DNA of 64,000 bases from Bostrychus sinensis (lineage: Eukaryota; Chordata; Actinopteri; Gobiiformes; Eleotridae). The notes below the pieces were generated by a model. The model made no database searches, was not told the origin of the DNA, and saw only the letters and a list, made by a program, of their open reading frames with translations. The translations under genes were made by a program, and so were the position numbers. Of this stretch, positions 61,101 through 64,000 are shown piece by piece. The stretch spans positions 13,631,903 to 13,695,902 of the forward strand of contig CM036243.1 of NCBI GenBank assembly GCA_020698575.1, written 5' to 3'. Position 1 is the first letter of the stretch; each line of letters starts with the position of its first letter.

Positions 61101-61979
61101 GTCAAATAGAGTCCTTTGCAAGTTTGCAAGTTAAGGTCAGAGAGGCATTGGGAAGCACGTAGTAAACAAGCAGAACATCCAGTCCAATATACTCAACTCA
61201 TTTTTGAGCTCATTCTGGTTCTTTAGGTCTCTCATGACAAAAACATTTAAAACTGCTATAGGTTATAGCATGTATATGGGATTTCAGGAGGCATAGGTAC
61301 CAAGAATGACAATTACTTTGTTATGTGTCATTTGGTCAAAGTTATCATTGACATTTATAAATAAAACTCTGATTACCGAGAAAAACAACCAGTTTTATGT
61401 GCATTTAGAGGCTTTGCAAACCCTCAGTGTAAGCAAAAGATTTCTAAATTAATGAAGAAAAAATGTCCTTTGAGTGTTATTGGTTGTTTATGCATTTGAC
61501 ATTTTTGCATCATGTTCCATCACAAAACACTAAACTACTTCACTTACCAATTACCGAGGCCTTTATAGAAACATTTTATTTTTGGATTAAATATAAGCTA
61601 CTCAATTATTGCCTGATTTGGGCTTTGATGTGATTCTCATTTTACAGTATTCTTGTCTAGTCTTGTGTGTAATTGAGTTTGATAAAACTGATCCCTTGTA
61701 TTTGTTTTTCCATAAGATTTAGATATGGGGAGATAGCAACTATGATATACAGGGATTAGGGTGAAGATAGAACAAGACAATTTATTTTAAAAATGCAGCA
61801 AAAAGTGAAAGAAAAATGTCCCGACATAGGATTTCAAGGGGAAAAGTGCAAGCGGGAGAGGTATGATGCAGAGATCCGACATTACCTTCGGTGGGGTTGA
61901 TCGCCTCTGGCAAGTGCTCCCACGGGAGGGTCCAGGCAGGGCAAGGATGAGGAGCAAATGCAGCCTCGATGCCATTTCC
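1554..61979 (-). CDS. gstcd: GSTCD, partial gene (seven internal exons)
   Basis: Joined coding segments on the minus strand, 5' to 3': 61886-61979, 26439-26554, 26185-26229, 22610-22738, 8611-8744, 6242-6272, 1554-1623. Every segment has an AG acceptor and GT donor, and phases chain without a break (619 bases). The product matches my knowledge of vertebrate GSTCD, a cytosolic protein of about 630 residues with a GST C-terminal-like region followed by a Rossmann methyltransferase-like domain. Seen here is the second part: a linker with PHPCPAW, a helix (RKRQQLNNLV), SAM motif VDFCSGTGHVG, the acidic strand VILIENKEESLV, LHACGVATD, PCCYGFIQN, then EHMILCRFADQTAVQLPSERRLI. GSTCD is associated with lung-function loci in humans, but its substrate is not established. 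Start and stop lie outside the window. Identity is nearly certain; enzymatic activity is inference. Confidence 0.95.
4112..4172 (+). repeat. tRNA-like SINE head, copy 1
   Basis: The segment beginning gggctttgtggtttaacta resembles the 5' part of a tRNA-Arg gene, with an A-box-like tgg...taac region. About 35 bases on, gtttgaattcagg resembles the pol III B box (GGTTCRANNCC). It shares its first 10-20 bases with units at 45957 and 48723. Too degenerate to be a functional tRNA. Confidence 0.5.
4740..5224 (+). mobile_element. TTAA-flanked short DNA element, copy 1
   Basis: Starts TTAA-AGGGGTTATATTATGC and ends GCATAATATGGCTCTT-TTAA, giving imperfect terminal inverted repeats inside a TTAA on each side. 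The internal sequence (gttcaggaagcattgctac, and gtgtcctaaattaattt near the right end) is shared with the copies at 13640, 37811 and 48207. It has no open frame of its own. TTAA duplication points to a piggyBac-type or Kolobok-type non-autonomous element; I cannot separate these without a library search. Confidence 0.85.
6242..6272 (-). CDS. gstcd: GSTCD micro-exon (31 bases)
   Basis: One base completes the split Ser codon from the previous exon, then ten codons encode KRVQESLTYK. The acceptor is gctttctttcag and the donor gtatgt. The joined peptide FPR-S-KRVQESLTYK-EHM aligns position for position with the length of the vertebrate segment between FP(K/R) and YKEHMILCRF. Without this exon the flanking exons do not join in frame (phase 2 to phase 0). 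It was found by reading the intron for the missing residues. Confidence 0.85.
6273..8610 (-). other. GSTCD intron (2.3 kb)
   Basis: Mostly unique AT-rich DNA. It holds an A20 run at 7877-7896, a short CA run near 6934 and a moderately GC-richer block at about 6560-6860. No exon or complete repeat is recognised. Confidence 0.7.
7877..7896 (+). repeat. A20 homopolymer
   Basis: An uninterrupted run of 20 A in intronic sequence. Confidence 0.95.
8611..8744 (-). CDS. gstcd: GSTCD internal exon with LHACGVATD and PCCYG motifs
   Basis: A 134-base exon with 44 codons plus two bases. It encodes VALHACGVATDMVMEHCIK, then ARAAFVISPCCYGFIQN and ADKFTFPR. The acceptor is cttgccttcag; the donor is gtttgt, taken because its phase fits the 31-base exon at 6242-6272. 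LHACG and CCYG are hallmarks shared with the TRM13/METTL25-like methyltransferase group, where the second motif occupies the usual NPPY position. All key residues look intact. Confidence 0.96.
9150..9330 (+). repeat. Dispersed repeat fragment (gggttgccgcagtgaacc family), copy 1
   Basis: The segment ggggttgccgcagtgaaccat, then caggtgcccttcctgccaca, then gtgtcttgcccaaagacaca is a familiar pattern of an abundant teleost repeat, probably the 3' end of an RTE-type LINE or its SINE partner. Diverged copies occur at 42318 and 52040. The overlapping open frames are not genes. Confidence 0.55.
10780..11755 (-). mobile_element. Tc1/mariner-type transposon relic
   Basis: The minus strand encodes a fragment resembling Tc1 transposase: VVQKSPQITAGELQKLVESR then NQKVSKATIQ, the second helix-turn-helix region. 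Around 10900-11040 the antisense of a later transposase segment is visible (ccatgtctggtgtttttt, then tctgaccatagagaacaatt). The right flank (11500-11750) ends in aaaggttccaatattagtgg then atggcactg, like a Tc1-type inverted terminal repeat. The left end could not be defined. Frameshifts and stops break the gene. Confidence 0.7.
13546..13622 (+). repeat. Solo end of a short DNA transposon (aatccaaaaaagt type)
   Basis: The words accctaatccaaaaaagt and caatggtttacaaatttcac match the common fish inverted-repeat end (aattccaaaaaagttggga...atgcaatgatttgcaaat). A fuller element of this kind is at 28820-29230. Confidence 0.45.
13640..14185 (+). mobile_element. TTAA-flanked short DNA element, copy 2
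   Basis: Begins TTAA-AGGGGCTATATTATGC and ends GCATAATATAGTCCCT-TTAA. The inverted repeats differ at one position. At 546 bases it is the longest of the four copies and may be closest to full length. The 67-codon open frame inside it is repeat sequence, not a gene. Confidence 0.88.
14395..14545 (-). repeat. Abundant teleost repeat fragment (ggagtttgcatgttctccc family), copy 1
   Basis: ggggaaaccagagcaccca, gaggagaacatcaaaactcc and gagtgctaaccactgcgcc are recognisable words of a very common fish repeat. Related pieces lie at 25845, 30205, 42905, 54645 and 55585. The overlapping short open frame is not a gene. Confidence 0.6.
15107..15955 (-). mobile_element. 3' fragment of a Jockey/CR1/L2-group LINE
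   Basis: Read on the minus strand, the segment near 15835-15895 encodes LVAAPFLPLLDYGDVLYTSA, the LLDYGD region typical near the C-terminus of this LINE group's ORF2. Further down, TEFGKQAFSFSALS (about 15500) matches the conserved TELGKKAFSYSGPSTWN of the element at 23.3-25.8 kb. The end at 15107-15165 (tttatttaaccaggct, then ggtgacctggcc) is the usual 3' tail. 5'-truncated, with frameshifts. Confidence 0.75.
18978..19180 (-). mobile_element. LINE reverse-transcriptase fragment
   Basis: The minus strand encodes WIQEEQCGFRSSCGTLDQLY and MCFVDLEKAFD, the reverse-transcriptase blocks in which a conserved QxGF(R) region precedes the first catalytic aspartate (FVDLEKAFD). Homology stops abruptly after the aspartate block, so the YADD-bearing half is absent. 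It looks different in detail from the LINE at 23.3-25.8 kb, so it comes from another family. Confidence 0.7.
20575..20640 (+). repeat. Short dispersed repeat, copy A
   Basis: ggtgcagctgtagtcttgtc then agcattat resembles gatgtagatgtagtcttctc then ggcattat at 21948-21985. It also contains the small inverted repeat CTGCACCT...AGGTGCAG with a 5-base loop. Confidence 0.35.
21940..22010 (+). repeat. Short dispersed repeat, copy B
   Basis: Shares the gtagtctt(c/g)tc(g/a)gcattat core and a following block with copy A at 20575. The sequence after it to about 22400 is GC-richer and looks repeat-derived, but I cannot assign a family. Confidence 0.35.
22610..22738 (-). CDS. gstcd: GSTCD internal exon, methyltransferase-like core
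   Basis: A 129-base exon, 43 codons, phase 0 at both ends. It encodes VILIENKEESLVRAQSRSAE and then LGLQNIGFIQANLDYFTGPFHIG. The acceptor is gctttccag and the donor gtgagt. VILIENKEESL is the beta-2 strand with the acidic residue expected to contact the SAM ribose; FIQANLDYF corresponds to the segment lining the adenine pocket. These roles are inferred from the general Rossmann methyltransferase fold. Confidence 0.95.
23285..25775 (-). mobile_element. 5'-truncated Jockey/CR1/L2-group non-LTR retrotransposon
   Basis: Read from high to low coordinates, translated pieces in several frames give the expected ORF2 order: end of the endonuclease (MVITNMPHKY then LSDHCVVGAV), a linker (KGRVSPWFTPELRTLLHERD), then reverse transcriptase (PLLKGGDLKTLNNYRPIS; SPHQSGFRKQHSTVTAF; SKGVPQGSILGPTLFTIYIN; HFYVDDSVIYC), and the C-terminal region (LLDYGDIIYMNAS; TELGKKAFSYSGPSTWN). 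The 3' tail (tttatttatacagg) lies near 23295. Several frameshifts and stops make it dead, and the 5' end with most of the endonuclease is missing. Confidence 0.85.
24127..24648 (-). pseudogene. Reverse-transcriptase core of the LINE ORF2
   Basis: The longest uninterrupted piece of the LINE (173 codons from its first Met). It carries FDTVDHGILCQRLLDIGF (first catalytic Asp block), SKGVPQGSILGPTLFTIYIN and HFYVDDSVIYC (the catalytic YxDD box, here YVDD where YADD is usual for LINEs). The preceding finger region continues in another frame at 24599-24942, so the gene is frameshifted. Confidence 0.85.
25845..25925 (+). repeat. Abundant teleost repeat fragment, copy 2
   Basis: tatcccatctcatgcccaaagtagctgggtcag is a diverged copy of the tgcccaaagtagctgggata(g/a)gctcc part of the common fish repeat. 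It abuts the 5' truncation of the LINE. Confidence 0.4.
26185..26229 (-). CDS. gstcd: GSTCD short exon (45 bases) completing the SAM motif
   Basis: This exon of exactly 15 codons (phase 0 to phase 0) encodes GHVGIVVAHALPHCQ. The acceptor is ttttttctcag and the donor gtaatg. It follows the previous exon across a compact 209-base intron and supplies the second half of the glycine-rich loop and the helix after it. Because it is phase-neutral, skipping it would keep the reading frame but remove half of the SAM motif. Confidence 0.93.
26230..26438 (-). other. GSTCD short intron (209 bases)
   Basis: A compact intron with donor gtacgc and acceptor ttctcag separating the two halves of the SAM motif. 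No repeat is seen in it. Confidence 0.85.
26439..26554 (-). CDS. gstcd: GSTCD internal exon with SAM-binding motif
   Basis: A 116-base exon: two bases finish the split Gly codon, then 38 codons. It begins KMSDVRSERKRQQLNNLV and ends IVDFCSGT. The acceptor is tatatag after a long T tract; the donor is gtacgc, a weaker match to consensus than its neighbours. RKRQQLNNLV resembles the helix that precedes motif I in this methyltransferase group. VDFCSGT joined to the next exon's GHVG gives the glycine-rich SAM-binding loop. From memory, mammalian GSTCD has Gly where this protein has Thr (CSGGGHVG), so the motif is slightly altered here. Confidence 0.94.
26820..27125. promoter_or_regulatory. GC/CpG-richer intronic block, candidate regulatory sequence
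   Basis: About 300 bases just upstream (in gene direction) of the SAM-motif exon, clearly richer in GC and CpG than the flanks, with no repeat signature. The 99-codon open frame here has no recognisable motif. Regulatory function is inference only. Confidence 0.25.
28153..28180 (+). repeat. A28 homopolymer
   Basis: An uninterrupted run of 28 A with no obvious retroposed body next to it. Probably length-polymorphic. Confidence 0.95.
28820..29230. mobile_element. Short non-autonomous DNA transposon (Kolobok/Tc1-like ends)
   Basis: The left part reads gcagtatgcaatggtttgca, the right part tttcaaatcattacattcta and later tttatttacattgtcacaac. These are inverted versions of each other and match the common fish terminal-repeat pattern (atgcaatgatttgcaaat ... 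atttgcaaatcattgcat). No open reading frame is associated. Exact ends and target duplication were not resolved. Confidence 0.55.
29459..29476 (+). repeat. AGC trinucleotide microsatellite
   Basis: Six AGC units, in a non-coding context. Confidence 0.85.
30205..30360 (+). repeat. Abundant teleost repeat fragment, copy 3
   Basis: gcaggggctggagtctgttc, cagctactttgggcctgagg and tgacaaaccaccattcacgc match the common fish repeat words (gctggagcctatcccagct...gggcgagaggcggggta...ccattcacactca). Confidence 0.6.
31178..31242 (+). repeat. Dispersed repeat scrap
   Basis: agaggcggattggcatatgg and then ccagtgggctggtgggccgt resemble a widespread fish interspersed repeat ending (cggattgg...cccggtgggccggt). 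The family is unknown to me. Confidence 0.35.
32600..32900. promoter_or_regulatory. Repeat-free GC-richer block, candidate conserved non-coding element
   Basis: Sequence of even complexity (cagctcaaatgatgcgctgg; agcaattagtctagcgctgt) containing CAATTAG-type homeodomain words, without coding or repeat character. Confidence 0.25.
34000..34330. promoter_or_regulatory. Repeat-free GC-richer block, candidate conserved non-coding element
   Basis: Balanced composition with ccattagcctgag and catcattaggagg words, ending just before the CAGGGTAGC element. No domain is recognised in the 114-codon open frame starting here. Confidence 0.25.
34501..35189. mobile_element. Non-autonomous hAT-like element with CAGGGTAGC ends
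   Basis: Terminal inverted repeats: CAGGGTAGC at the left and GCTACCCTG at the right, followed inward on both sides by related words (gaaattttaagactttttaa; ttaatacttttaagacct). The interior is AT-rich with repeated 'aatttaatacct' words. No clean 8-bp duplication is visible at the borders, so the superfamily assignment rests on the ends. Confidence 0.65.
35280..35520. repeat. Diverged interspersed repeat with facing 'ataaat' and 'ttgcgt' words
   Basis: atttatcaaagttgcgtagaa on the left and gataaatcccaaaacttgcg on the right face each other, and cgccatacgcgcaacc lies between. This resembles a fish DNA-element family rich in tgcgtacgc words. It is too diverged for a firm call. Confidence 0.35.
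37558..37760. repeat. Fragment of an hAT-like element (tagaggtcgacc end)
   Basis: tagaggtcgaccaatatggg then tttttctatg matches the known fish/vertebrate terminal word tagaggtcgaccgatatggg. No opposing end was found nearby, and a TTAA-flanked element is inserted 50 bases beyond. Confidence 0.5.
37811..38228 (+). mobile_element. TTAA-flanked short DNA element, copy 3
   Basis: Begins TTAA-AGGGGCTATATTATGC and ends GCATAATATAGCCCCT-TTAA, so both inverted repeats match perfectly over 16 bases. The element is 418 bases long. Much of the right-hand internal part present in the other copies (the ttttctgaccaacaaaacac block) is missing, so this is an internally deleted copy. Confidence 0.88.
38384..38403 (+). 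repeat. Solo right end of the TTAA-flanked element
   Basis: GCATAATATACCCCCT-TTAA repeats the right terminus of copy 3 with one mismatch, 175 bases beyond that copy's own right end. No matching left end was seen between the two. Confidence 0.7.
41051..41080. repeat. Perfect 11-bp inverted repeat with 8-base loop
   Basis: TTTCAGATGAC (41051-41061), loop CAGAAAGA, GTCATCTGAAA (41070-41080). No T-run or coding neighbour gives it an obvious function. Confidence 0.95.
42318..42640 (+). repeat. Dispersed repeat fragment (gggttgccacagcaagg family), copy 2
   Basis: Contains gggttgccacagcaaggcat, cagcaaaagttttacgctac, cactggaggcaaggagggtt and cttgcccaaggacacaag in the order typical of this teleost repeat. 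A 17-base unit, ttgggcaagacacttag, is present twice in tandem at about 42518-42551. The open frames here are not genes. Confidence 0.6.
42905..43020 (+). repeat. Abundant teleost repeat fragment, copy 4
   Basis: ttgtgggtgactggagccta, tcccagtaactttgggcttt and agggtacaccctggacaggg are near-consensus words of the common fish repeat. It sits 270 bases beyond the repeat at 42318-42640. Confidence 0.7.
43130..43420. promoter_or_regulatory. GC-richer block, candidate conserved non-coding element
   Basis: Includes ggagcgccgtgtcaatttct and cagccagctggtgtcccgct. It lies between a common repeat and the Tc1 relic, and itself shows no repeat words. Confidence 0.22.
43600..44045 (-). mobile_element. Tc1-like transposon relic, N-terminal end
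   Basis: The minus strand encodes MGRHKELSLLDKDQIVMARC, recognisably the start of a Tc1-type transposase (MGRHKDLSxFDKGQIVMAR), with its upstream non-coding region to about 44045 (cagtggtcataatgttgtac). The frame is lost soon after the first 20 residues. Only the N-terminal quarter of the element remains. Confidence 0.8.
43694..43731. repeat. Perfect 15-bp inverted repeat with 8-base loop
   Basis: GAAGTTAATGTTGAT (43694-43708), loop TCTGATAG, ATCAACATTAACTTC (43717-43731). It lies inside the Tc1 relic at a place where related elements carry only one arm, so it looks like a local inverted duplication. Confidence 0.95.
45835..46030 (+). repeat. tRNA-like SINE, copy 2
   Basis: Contains a ccagccacaag block, then ggattctttaccagtgtgag, then gggctttgtggtgcaatgga from 45957. 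The last word is close to the tRNA-Arg 5' half (GTGGCGCAATGGATAA). The same order of blocks appears near 57900 and, reversed, near 48800. Confidence 0.5.
46235..46261 (+). repeat. A27 homopolymer
   Basis: An uninterrupted A run about 230 bases downstream of a SINE-like head (45957) on the same strand. It could be a retroposon tail, but the interval between is not recognisably SINE. Confidence 0.95.
46560..46960. promoter_or_regulatory. Strong candidate conserved non-coding element with homeodomain-type words
   Basis: The block contains gccaattatccctctaattg, gttgggttaattgagaatga and gaatattcatgagctgac, that is several TAATT/ATTA cores in facing pairs, within GC-richer repeat-free DNA. This style resembles vertebrate developmental enhancers. 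Conservation cannot be tested here. Confidence 0.35.
47980..48130 (-). repeat. tRNA-like SINE, copy 3
   Basis: On the minus strand it holds the family blocks in order: gatgctaacttcagccacaa, then a variable piece, then a degraded ...tggatagagcaatta... head. It lies just to the left of TTAA-flanked copy 4. Confidence 0.45.
48207..48678 (-). mobile_element. TTAA-flanked short DNA element, copy 4 (opposite orientation)
   Basis: TTAA occurs at both ends. The left end is AGGGCCTAAATTATGT and the right end CATAATATAACCACT, more diverged than the other copies. Internal order is reversed: aatttaggacacatctagat lies near the left end, the complement of the right end of copies 1 and 2. Confidence 0.82.
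48720..48850 (-). repeat. tRNA-like SINE, copy 4
   Basis: The best-preserved head: the minus strand reads gggctttgtggcttaatgga followed by tagagcatttacctctgaac, preceded by gatgctaactcccaccaca. The word tggcttaatgg fits the pol III A box TRGYNNARNNG. Confidence 0.55.
49788..50554. mobile_element. Non-autonomous hAT element nested in the element above
   Basis: A 767-base element with inverted ends TAGGGATGCACCGATACC and GGTATCGGTGCATCCCTA, flanked by a perfect 8-bp duplication CTGAAGAC (49780-49787 and 50555-50562). Sub-terminal regions are packed with ggtatcgg and gtactcgta words in both orientations. The interior has no convincing transposase. An 8-bp duplication with these ends is diagnostic of the hAT superfamily. 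It inserted after its host element did, so it is the younger of the two. Confidence 0.95.
51108..51172 (+). pseudogene. Possible first exon of a relic hAT-like transposase
   Basis: ATG opens MAAQQTKLESTHSSPPPVPSAG and runs to a good donor-like ggtgagcac; read through, the frame stops 14 codons past the end of that peptide. The stretch lies between AT-rich DNA and the GC-rich core of the host element. A coding role is a guess from the ATG context (accatggcag) and the donor-like site; no transposase domain follows. Confidence 0.3.
51173..51660. other. GC- and CpG-rich core inside the hAT-like element
   Basis: Markedly richer in G, C and CpG than the rest of the window, with overlapping open frames up to 160 codons on the minus strand. 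These frames are Arg/Pro/Ser-rich low-complexity products with no domain. It may be a former promoter or CpG island carried by the element. Later words (ttgcgatcacagcatcacaaaatcctggaggga) recur in fish repeats. Confidence 0.5.
51811..51836 (+). repeat. T26 homopolymer
   Basis: An uninterrupted T run just inside the right end of the host hAT-like element, mirroring the A18 run inside its left end. Confidence 0.95.
52040..52145 (+). repeat. Dispersed repeat fragment, copy 3 (gggttgccacagc family)
   Basis: tggccacagcatatcatatg, ttgatttggcctataagttt, tatgtcagatgcctttccgg and acacaactctcttcatttat follow the order of the family at 9150 and 42318. Confidence 0.5.
53570..53790 (+). repeat. Possible LINE 3' end
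   Basis: gtgttatgtgccttatgttg, attgcactatagtgtttact and gatggaattgacaataaagc resemble the 3' untranslated tail of a fish LINE ending in caataaagc plus a short simple tail. No ORF2 piece precedes it. Confidence 0.4.
54645..54790 (+). repeat. Abundant teleost repeat fragment, copy 5
   Basis: gtaccatgggttctctctag, tttctcctgccaccatccaa and agacatgcaaacttagagat match the gtgggtttcctcc...cccacagtccaaaaacatgc words of the common fish repeat. Confidence 0.6.
55585..55685 (+). repeat. Abundant teleost repeat fragment, copy 6
   Basis: ggtggagtctgcatgtcctc, cccaaattaccgtgggttct, ctccagcttcatcccacttg and gtgagagtgaatgcttgtgt are near-consensus words of the same repeat as at 54645. Confidence 0.65.
56860..57200. 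promoter_or_regulatory. Repeat-free block, candidate conserved non-coding element
   Basis: Contains ttctctttaattagacagtg and agatagatgttggaaaagcc in a GC-richer context. The 114-codon open frame across it has no recognisable domain and looks incidental. Confidence 0.25.
57890..58090 (+). repeat. tRNA-like SINE, copy 5 (interrupted)
   Basis: Contains ggattctgtaccattgcgag, later taccattgtgagatatatgc, then a T15 run and a short TG run, then ttaatagagcatttatccct. The T/TG tract replaces the gggctttgtgg part seen in other copies. Confidence 0.4.
58021..58035 (+). repeat. T15 run followed by a short TG tract
   Basis: A simple-sequence insertion within SINE-like copy 5. Confidence 0.8.
58985..59215. 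promoter_or_regulatory. Candidate conserved non-coding element
   Basis: Contains gggggttaatgagcttttca, cagtcacttaagcgccaaaa and aatcaggtgctaatcattta. CACTTAA is an NKX2-type word and CAGGTG an E-box; several TAAT cores are nearby. Function is inference. Confidence 0.32.
59330..59480 (-). repeat. tRNA-like SINE, copy 6
   Basis: The plus strand reads tctaattcagggataaatgctcaatc..., a diverged version of ctagttcagaggtaaatgctctatcc at 48723, followed 100 bases on by catgtggctggagcaagaatc (family block ctgtggctggagttagcatc). Confidence 0.45.
60445..60462 (+). repeat. A18 homopolymer
   Basis: An uninterrupted run of 18 A in intronic DNA. Confidence 0.95.
60570..61060. promoter_or_regulatory. Candidate conserved non-coding element near the 5' end of the giant intron
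   Basis: About 490 bases of balanced, repeat-free sequence (gctgtgtgcacatcattaac; ggcaccaatcaacagccctt; tacaattcattagggg), roughly 0.8 kb downstream of the 61886-61979 exon. The open frames of 60-65 codons in it are unconvincing. Confidence 0.32.
61886..61979 (-). CDS. gstcd: GSTCD internal exon (linker before methyltransferase-like domain)
   Basis: The acceptor reads ctcatag with a pyrimidine-rich tract; the donor is gtaatg. The 94-base exon starts in phase 0 and ends one base into a codon. It encodes GNGIEAAFAPHPCPAW and, further on, LPEAINPTE. This is the proline- and cysteine-containing segment that precedes the methyltransferase-like domain in vertebrate GSTCD. The overlapping longer open frame that starts MASRLHLL is a shadow in another phase. 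The next exon lies 35.3 kb away and completes the split glycine codon. Confidence 0.88.
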
Positions 61980-64000
61980 CTATGAGAGGAGCAAACGCAC
62001 ATACAAATGCACACGTTACCATAGAAACCCATCTCCAGCCTTAAGGTTATGTGGTCCAAAAGATTGTAATGAGGTGAATGTAAAGAAAACTGATCTTCAA
62101 CAGGCCTTTTTTTGTTTGATTTGGTGTAATTTTCCCAAAGAGTAAATCAGTGTAAAGGCACTTACTGGGCTTAAAGAGATACCAAGTGTTTCACCTTTAA
62201 AATGTAGTGCTGTGAAAATTCAACAAGATAGGCCTTGGTTTTCACAAGGTTTAACACATTTTCTCCAATCAGCAGTAAAAGAGCTTTTTCACTATGCAGT
62301 ATGAAGTGTGTTGATAAAAGAGGCTGCTAGAAAAAGTTTGACAATGCAGTTTCTGTTCACATTCTCATGAATACGCTCAGGTGTGAAGAAAACTCAGGTA
62401 GCAATACTCGATAACATTTACACTACTATGTTTCTACGTTTTGAAGATCATCTGATGGTTAAATCAGTTGTTATGGGGTGAAATAAGCACCCTGCATCTC
62501 CCCCTGCTGTCTCTGGGCTGAAAGTGACACTTGCACGTATGCACATTGCGGATAGCAAACTAGCAATTGCTTTTTTATTTCTCAGTCGTTTCACATCAGA
62601 AGAGGTCAGTCATACCTCTTTTTTCAACTTACTCTACAATTTTTTAATCCTGTGGTTTTCTGGGGCACTTTTGAAGTACTCAAAAGCCCCAATAGGGACT
62701 TATACATGCATTACTGAAGCAAAACAATCACTGTATTTTCTAATTGTTGCCCCAGTTGGTCTGTGCAATCAAACAGCGAAAGAAAAACACCTCGACCAGT
62801 TTAAAAGAGGCCTGCTTTAGTGACATATGAAGACACAAAGAGAACAACTGTAAGACTAATTTCTTCTTGAGAACACCCCATTCTTCCAACTTCTAGGCTT
62901 TCCCTGAATTCACCTGATGATGCTAACCCTGTAAATCTCCTGTCAGGAAAACCCTTATTTTCACTAGAGCCTCAGAGGAAGCTGCTGTCTTGTTTGTAGG
63001 CCTTAAGCATAAAGACCTGTCAATCAAACCACAGGGAAAAACGCATTTGGACTCTTGAAAGTAGGTAGCGACTGTACTGTTTACATTTTTGTGTCCACAG
63101 CTCATTGCGCCGGCTGTGTGAGTGGCATGCACTGCTGTGATCAGTGGACTGGGAAAGTGGGAGCGTTTATGGGGCATTCATAAAGTGGATAGTGTGCAGA
63201 CTGCAGAGACAGGGCTGGTGTGTCTGGTTAGTGGCAGTGAAGGATCGTGTGTCACTGTGTTAGTATGTAGGCCAGTGTTCTTGATTTAGGACACTCCAAC
63301 ATGTATGAGAACCAATCGTAACTAAGAGGCATCAATACAACAACGACATTTAAAGGAACTTCTACTGGGCAATTTTGTCAATAGCTCATACACACTCAGT
63401 ATTGTTATTTGCAACTACTTTTGTGGTTCATCTGCAATGTTTGACGTGTTAAGAGGTGGTATTCTGCATGTCTTGAATGTAAAGAATTAGTTATTTGAGT
63501 AAATGTGTTTGAACCAAAATACAACTAAGAAAAATTAAAATTTGTTTAGACAGCCAAGAGAAGTCATCACATCCTTTGTTGCAGCGATGCTATATTCTCT
63601 AACTGGTCGTTGTTCACATGAATCTATTTCGATTAGTCGATTAATAATCGGATAGAGAAGCGCGAGTAAAATTGTTAAAAACTTGAGGTGTTCTAAAGTT
63701 TTTATTAAAAATTGGTGCTAATGCTACCAAAAATCACTTAATTTTTACAAAATTAAATCAGACAAAGCTACAAGCATGTTTCTTGAGGATGTTTATATAG
63801 AGCATATATACATCAAATATCATCTGTAATACATATGAAATTTTTTATCAAAACACAAAATGTACATTGTTTTTAACTGCTTACTGCTCTATCTAGATAA
63901 TGAAGCCTTCTCTCACAGAACATGGCATGTGTCAGAGTCTATTATATATCCCAGTTGGCAATTACTAAATTAGTTGACGATTATTTCAATAATCAATTAT
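61980..64000 (-). other. GSTCD upstream intron (partial)
   Basis: No further GSTCD exon is recognised above 61979. The open frames in this stretch have no family motif. A possible hAT-type end with repeated gattagtcgattaat-like words lies at the right edge. Confidence 0.6.
63630..64000. mobile_element. Possible hAT-like element running off the right edge
   Basis: gattagtcgattaataatcg (63634) and attagttgacgattatttca then ataatcaattat (from 63969) are the ttagtcgac/gattaatcga words of a common fish hAT-type terminal region. The element cannot be bounded within the window. Confidence 0.4.

Larger units (their letters stand above)
26555..61885 (-). other. GSTCD giant intron (35.3 kb)
   Basis: The flanking exons join in phase (1 to 2), so no coding exon is required inside. 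It holds the hAT nest (49.7-51.9 kb), TTAA-flanked elements (37.8-38.4 and 48.2-48.7 kb), a CAGGGTAGC-ended element (34.5-35.2 kb), a Tc1 relic (43.6-44.05 kb), SINE copies and several GC-richer blocks described separately. Stretches where I see nothing definable include about 27480-28150, 29230-30200, 31950-32560, 35700-36830, 38410-40860, 44060-45800, 52210-53560 and 61070-61880. Confidence 0.75.

Noticed and set aside
61787..62059. 90-codon minus-strand open frame beginning MDHITLRL
   Set aside because: It covers the GSTCD exon in the wrong phase; the joined frame of the gene uses GNGIEAAF instead.
62923..63177. Candidate upstream GSTCD exon on the minus strand
   Set aside because: The translation does not resemble the GST-like half of GSTCD and no acceptor/donor pair gives a compatible phase.
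1..64000. CRISPR arrays, operons, phage or plasmid features
   Set aside because: The sequence is spliced vertebrate nuclear DNA; no regularly spaced repeats or prokaryotic gene organisation were seen.
1..64000. Endogenous retrovirus or LTR element
   Set aside because: No paired long terminal repeats, gag/pol/env motifs or primer-binding sites were recognised; the reverse-transcriptase pieces are of LINE type.

Overview
The window reads as a stretch of nuclear genome from a ray-finned (teleost) fish. Coding sequence is sparse, split into short exons with GT/AG boundaries, and embedded in AT-rich introns full of decayed transposable elements of fish type: Jockey/CR1/L2-group LINEs, Tc1/mariner, hAT-like elements, short TTAA-flanked elements and tRNA-like SINEs. 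I see no operons, prokaryotic genes, phage or CRISPR array.

One protein-coding gene is supported: GSTCD (glutathione S-transferase C-terminal domain-containing protein) on the minus strand. Seven internal exons lie at 61886-61979, 26439-26554, 26185-26229, 22610-22738, 8611-8744, 6242-6272 and 1554-1623. All have AG/GT borders, and their phases join exactly into one 619-base open frame (206 codons plus one base). They encode the methyltransferase-like C-terminal half of the protein, with a VDFCSGTGHVG SAM-site motif, LHACGVATD and a PCCYG motif. The start codon and the GST-like N-terminal half lie beyond 64000. The last exon or exons lie before position 1.

Layout by intron, in transcription order: 61980-64000 is the tail of an upstream intron. 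26555-61885 is a 35.3 kb intron holding most of the mobile DNA: an hAT element nested in a second hAT-like element at 49.7-51.9 kb, two TTAA-flanked elements, a Tc1 relic, a CAGGGTAGC-ended element, SINE copies and several GC-richer, repeat-free blocks that could be conserved non-coding elements. 26230-26438 is a 209-base intron. 22739-26184 carries a 2.5 kb 5'-truncated LINE. 8745-22609 carries a Tc1 relic, a TTAA-flanked element and two LINE pieces. 6273-8610 is mostly unique sequence. 1624-6241 has one TTAA-flanked element and one SINE-like unit. 1-1553 is the start of the next intron.

I found no convincing new biological system. The most distinctive items are the TTAA-flanked short element family (four copies plus a solo end), the nested hAT insertion with a perfect 8-bp target duplication, the GC-rich core of its host element with a possible relic transposase first exon, the multi-copy tRNA-Arg-like SINE, and the 31-base GSTCD micro-exon. 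Family names rest on motif recognition, not on a database search.
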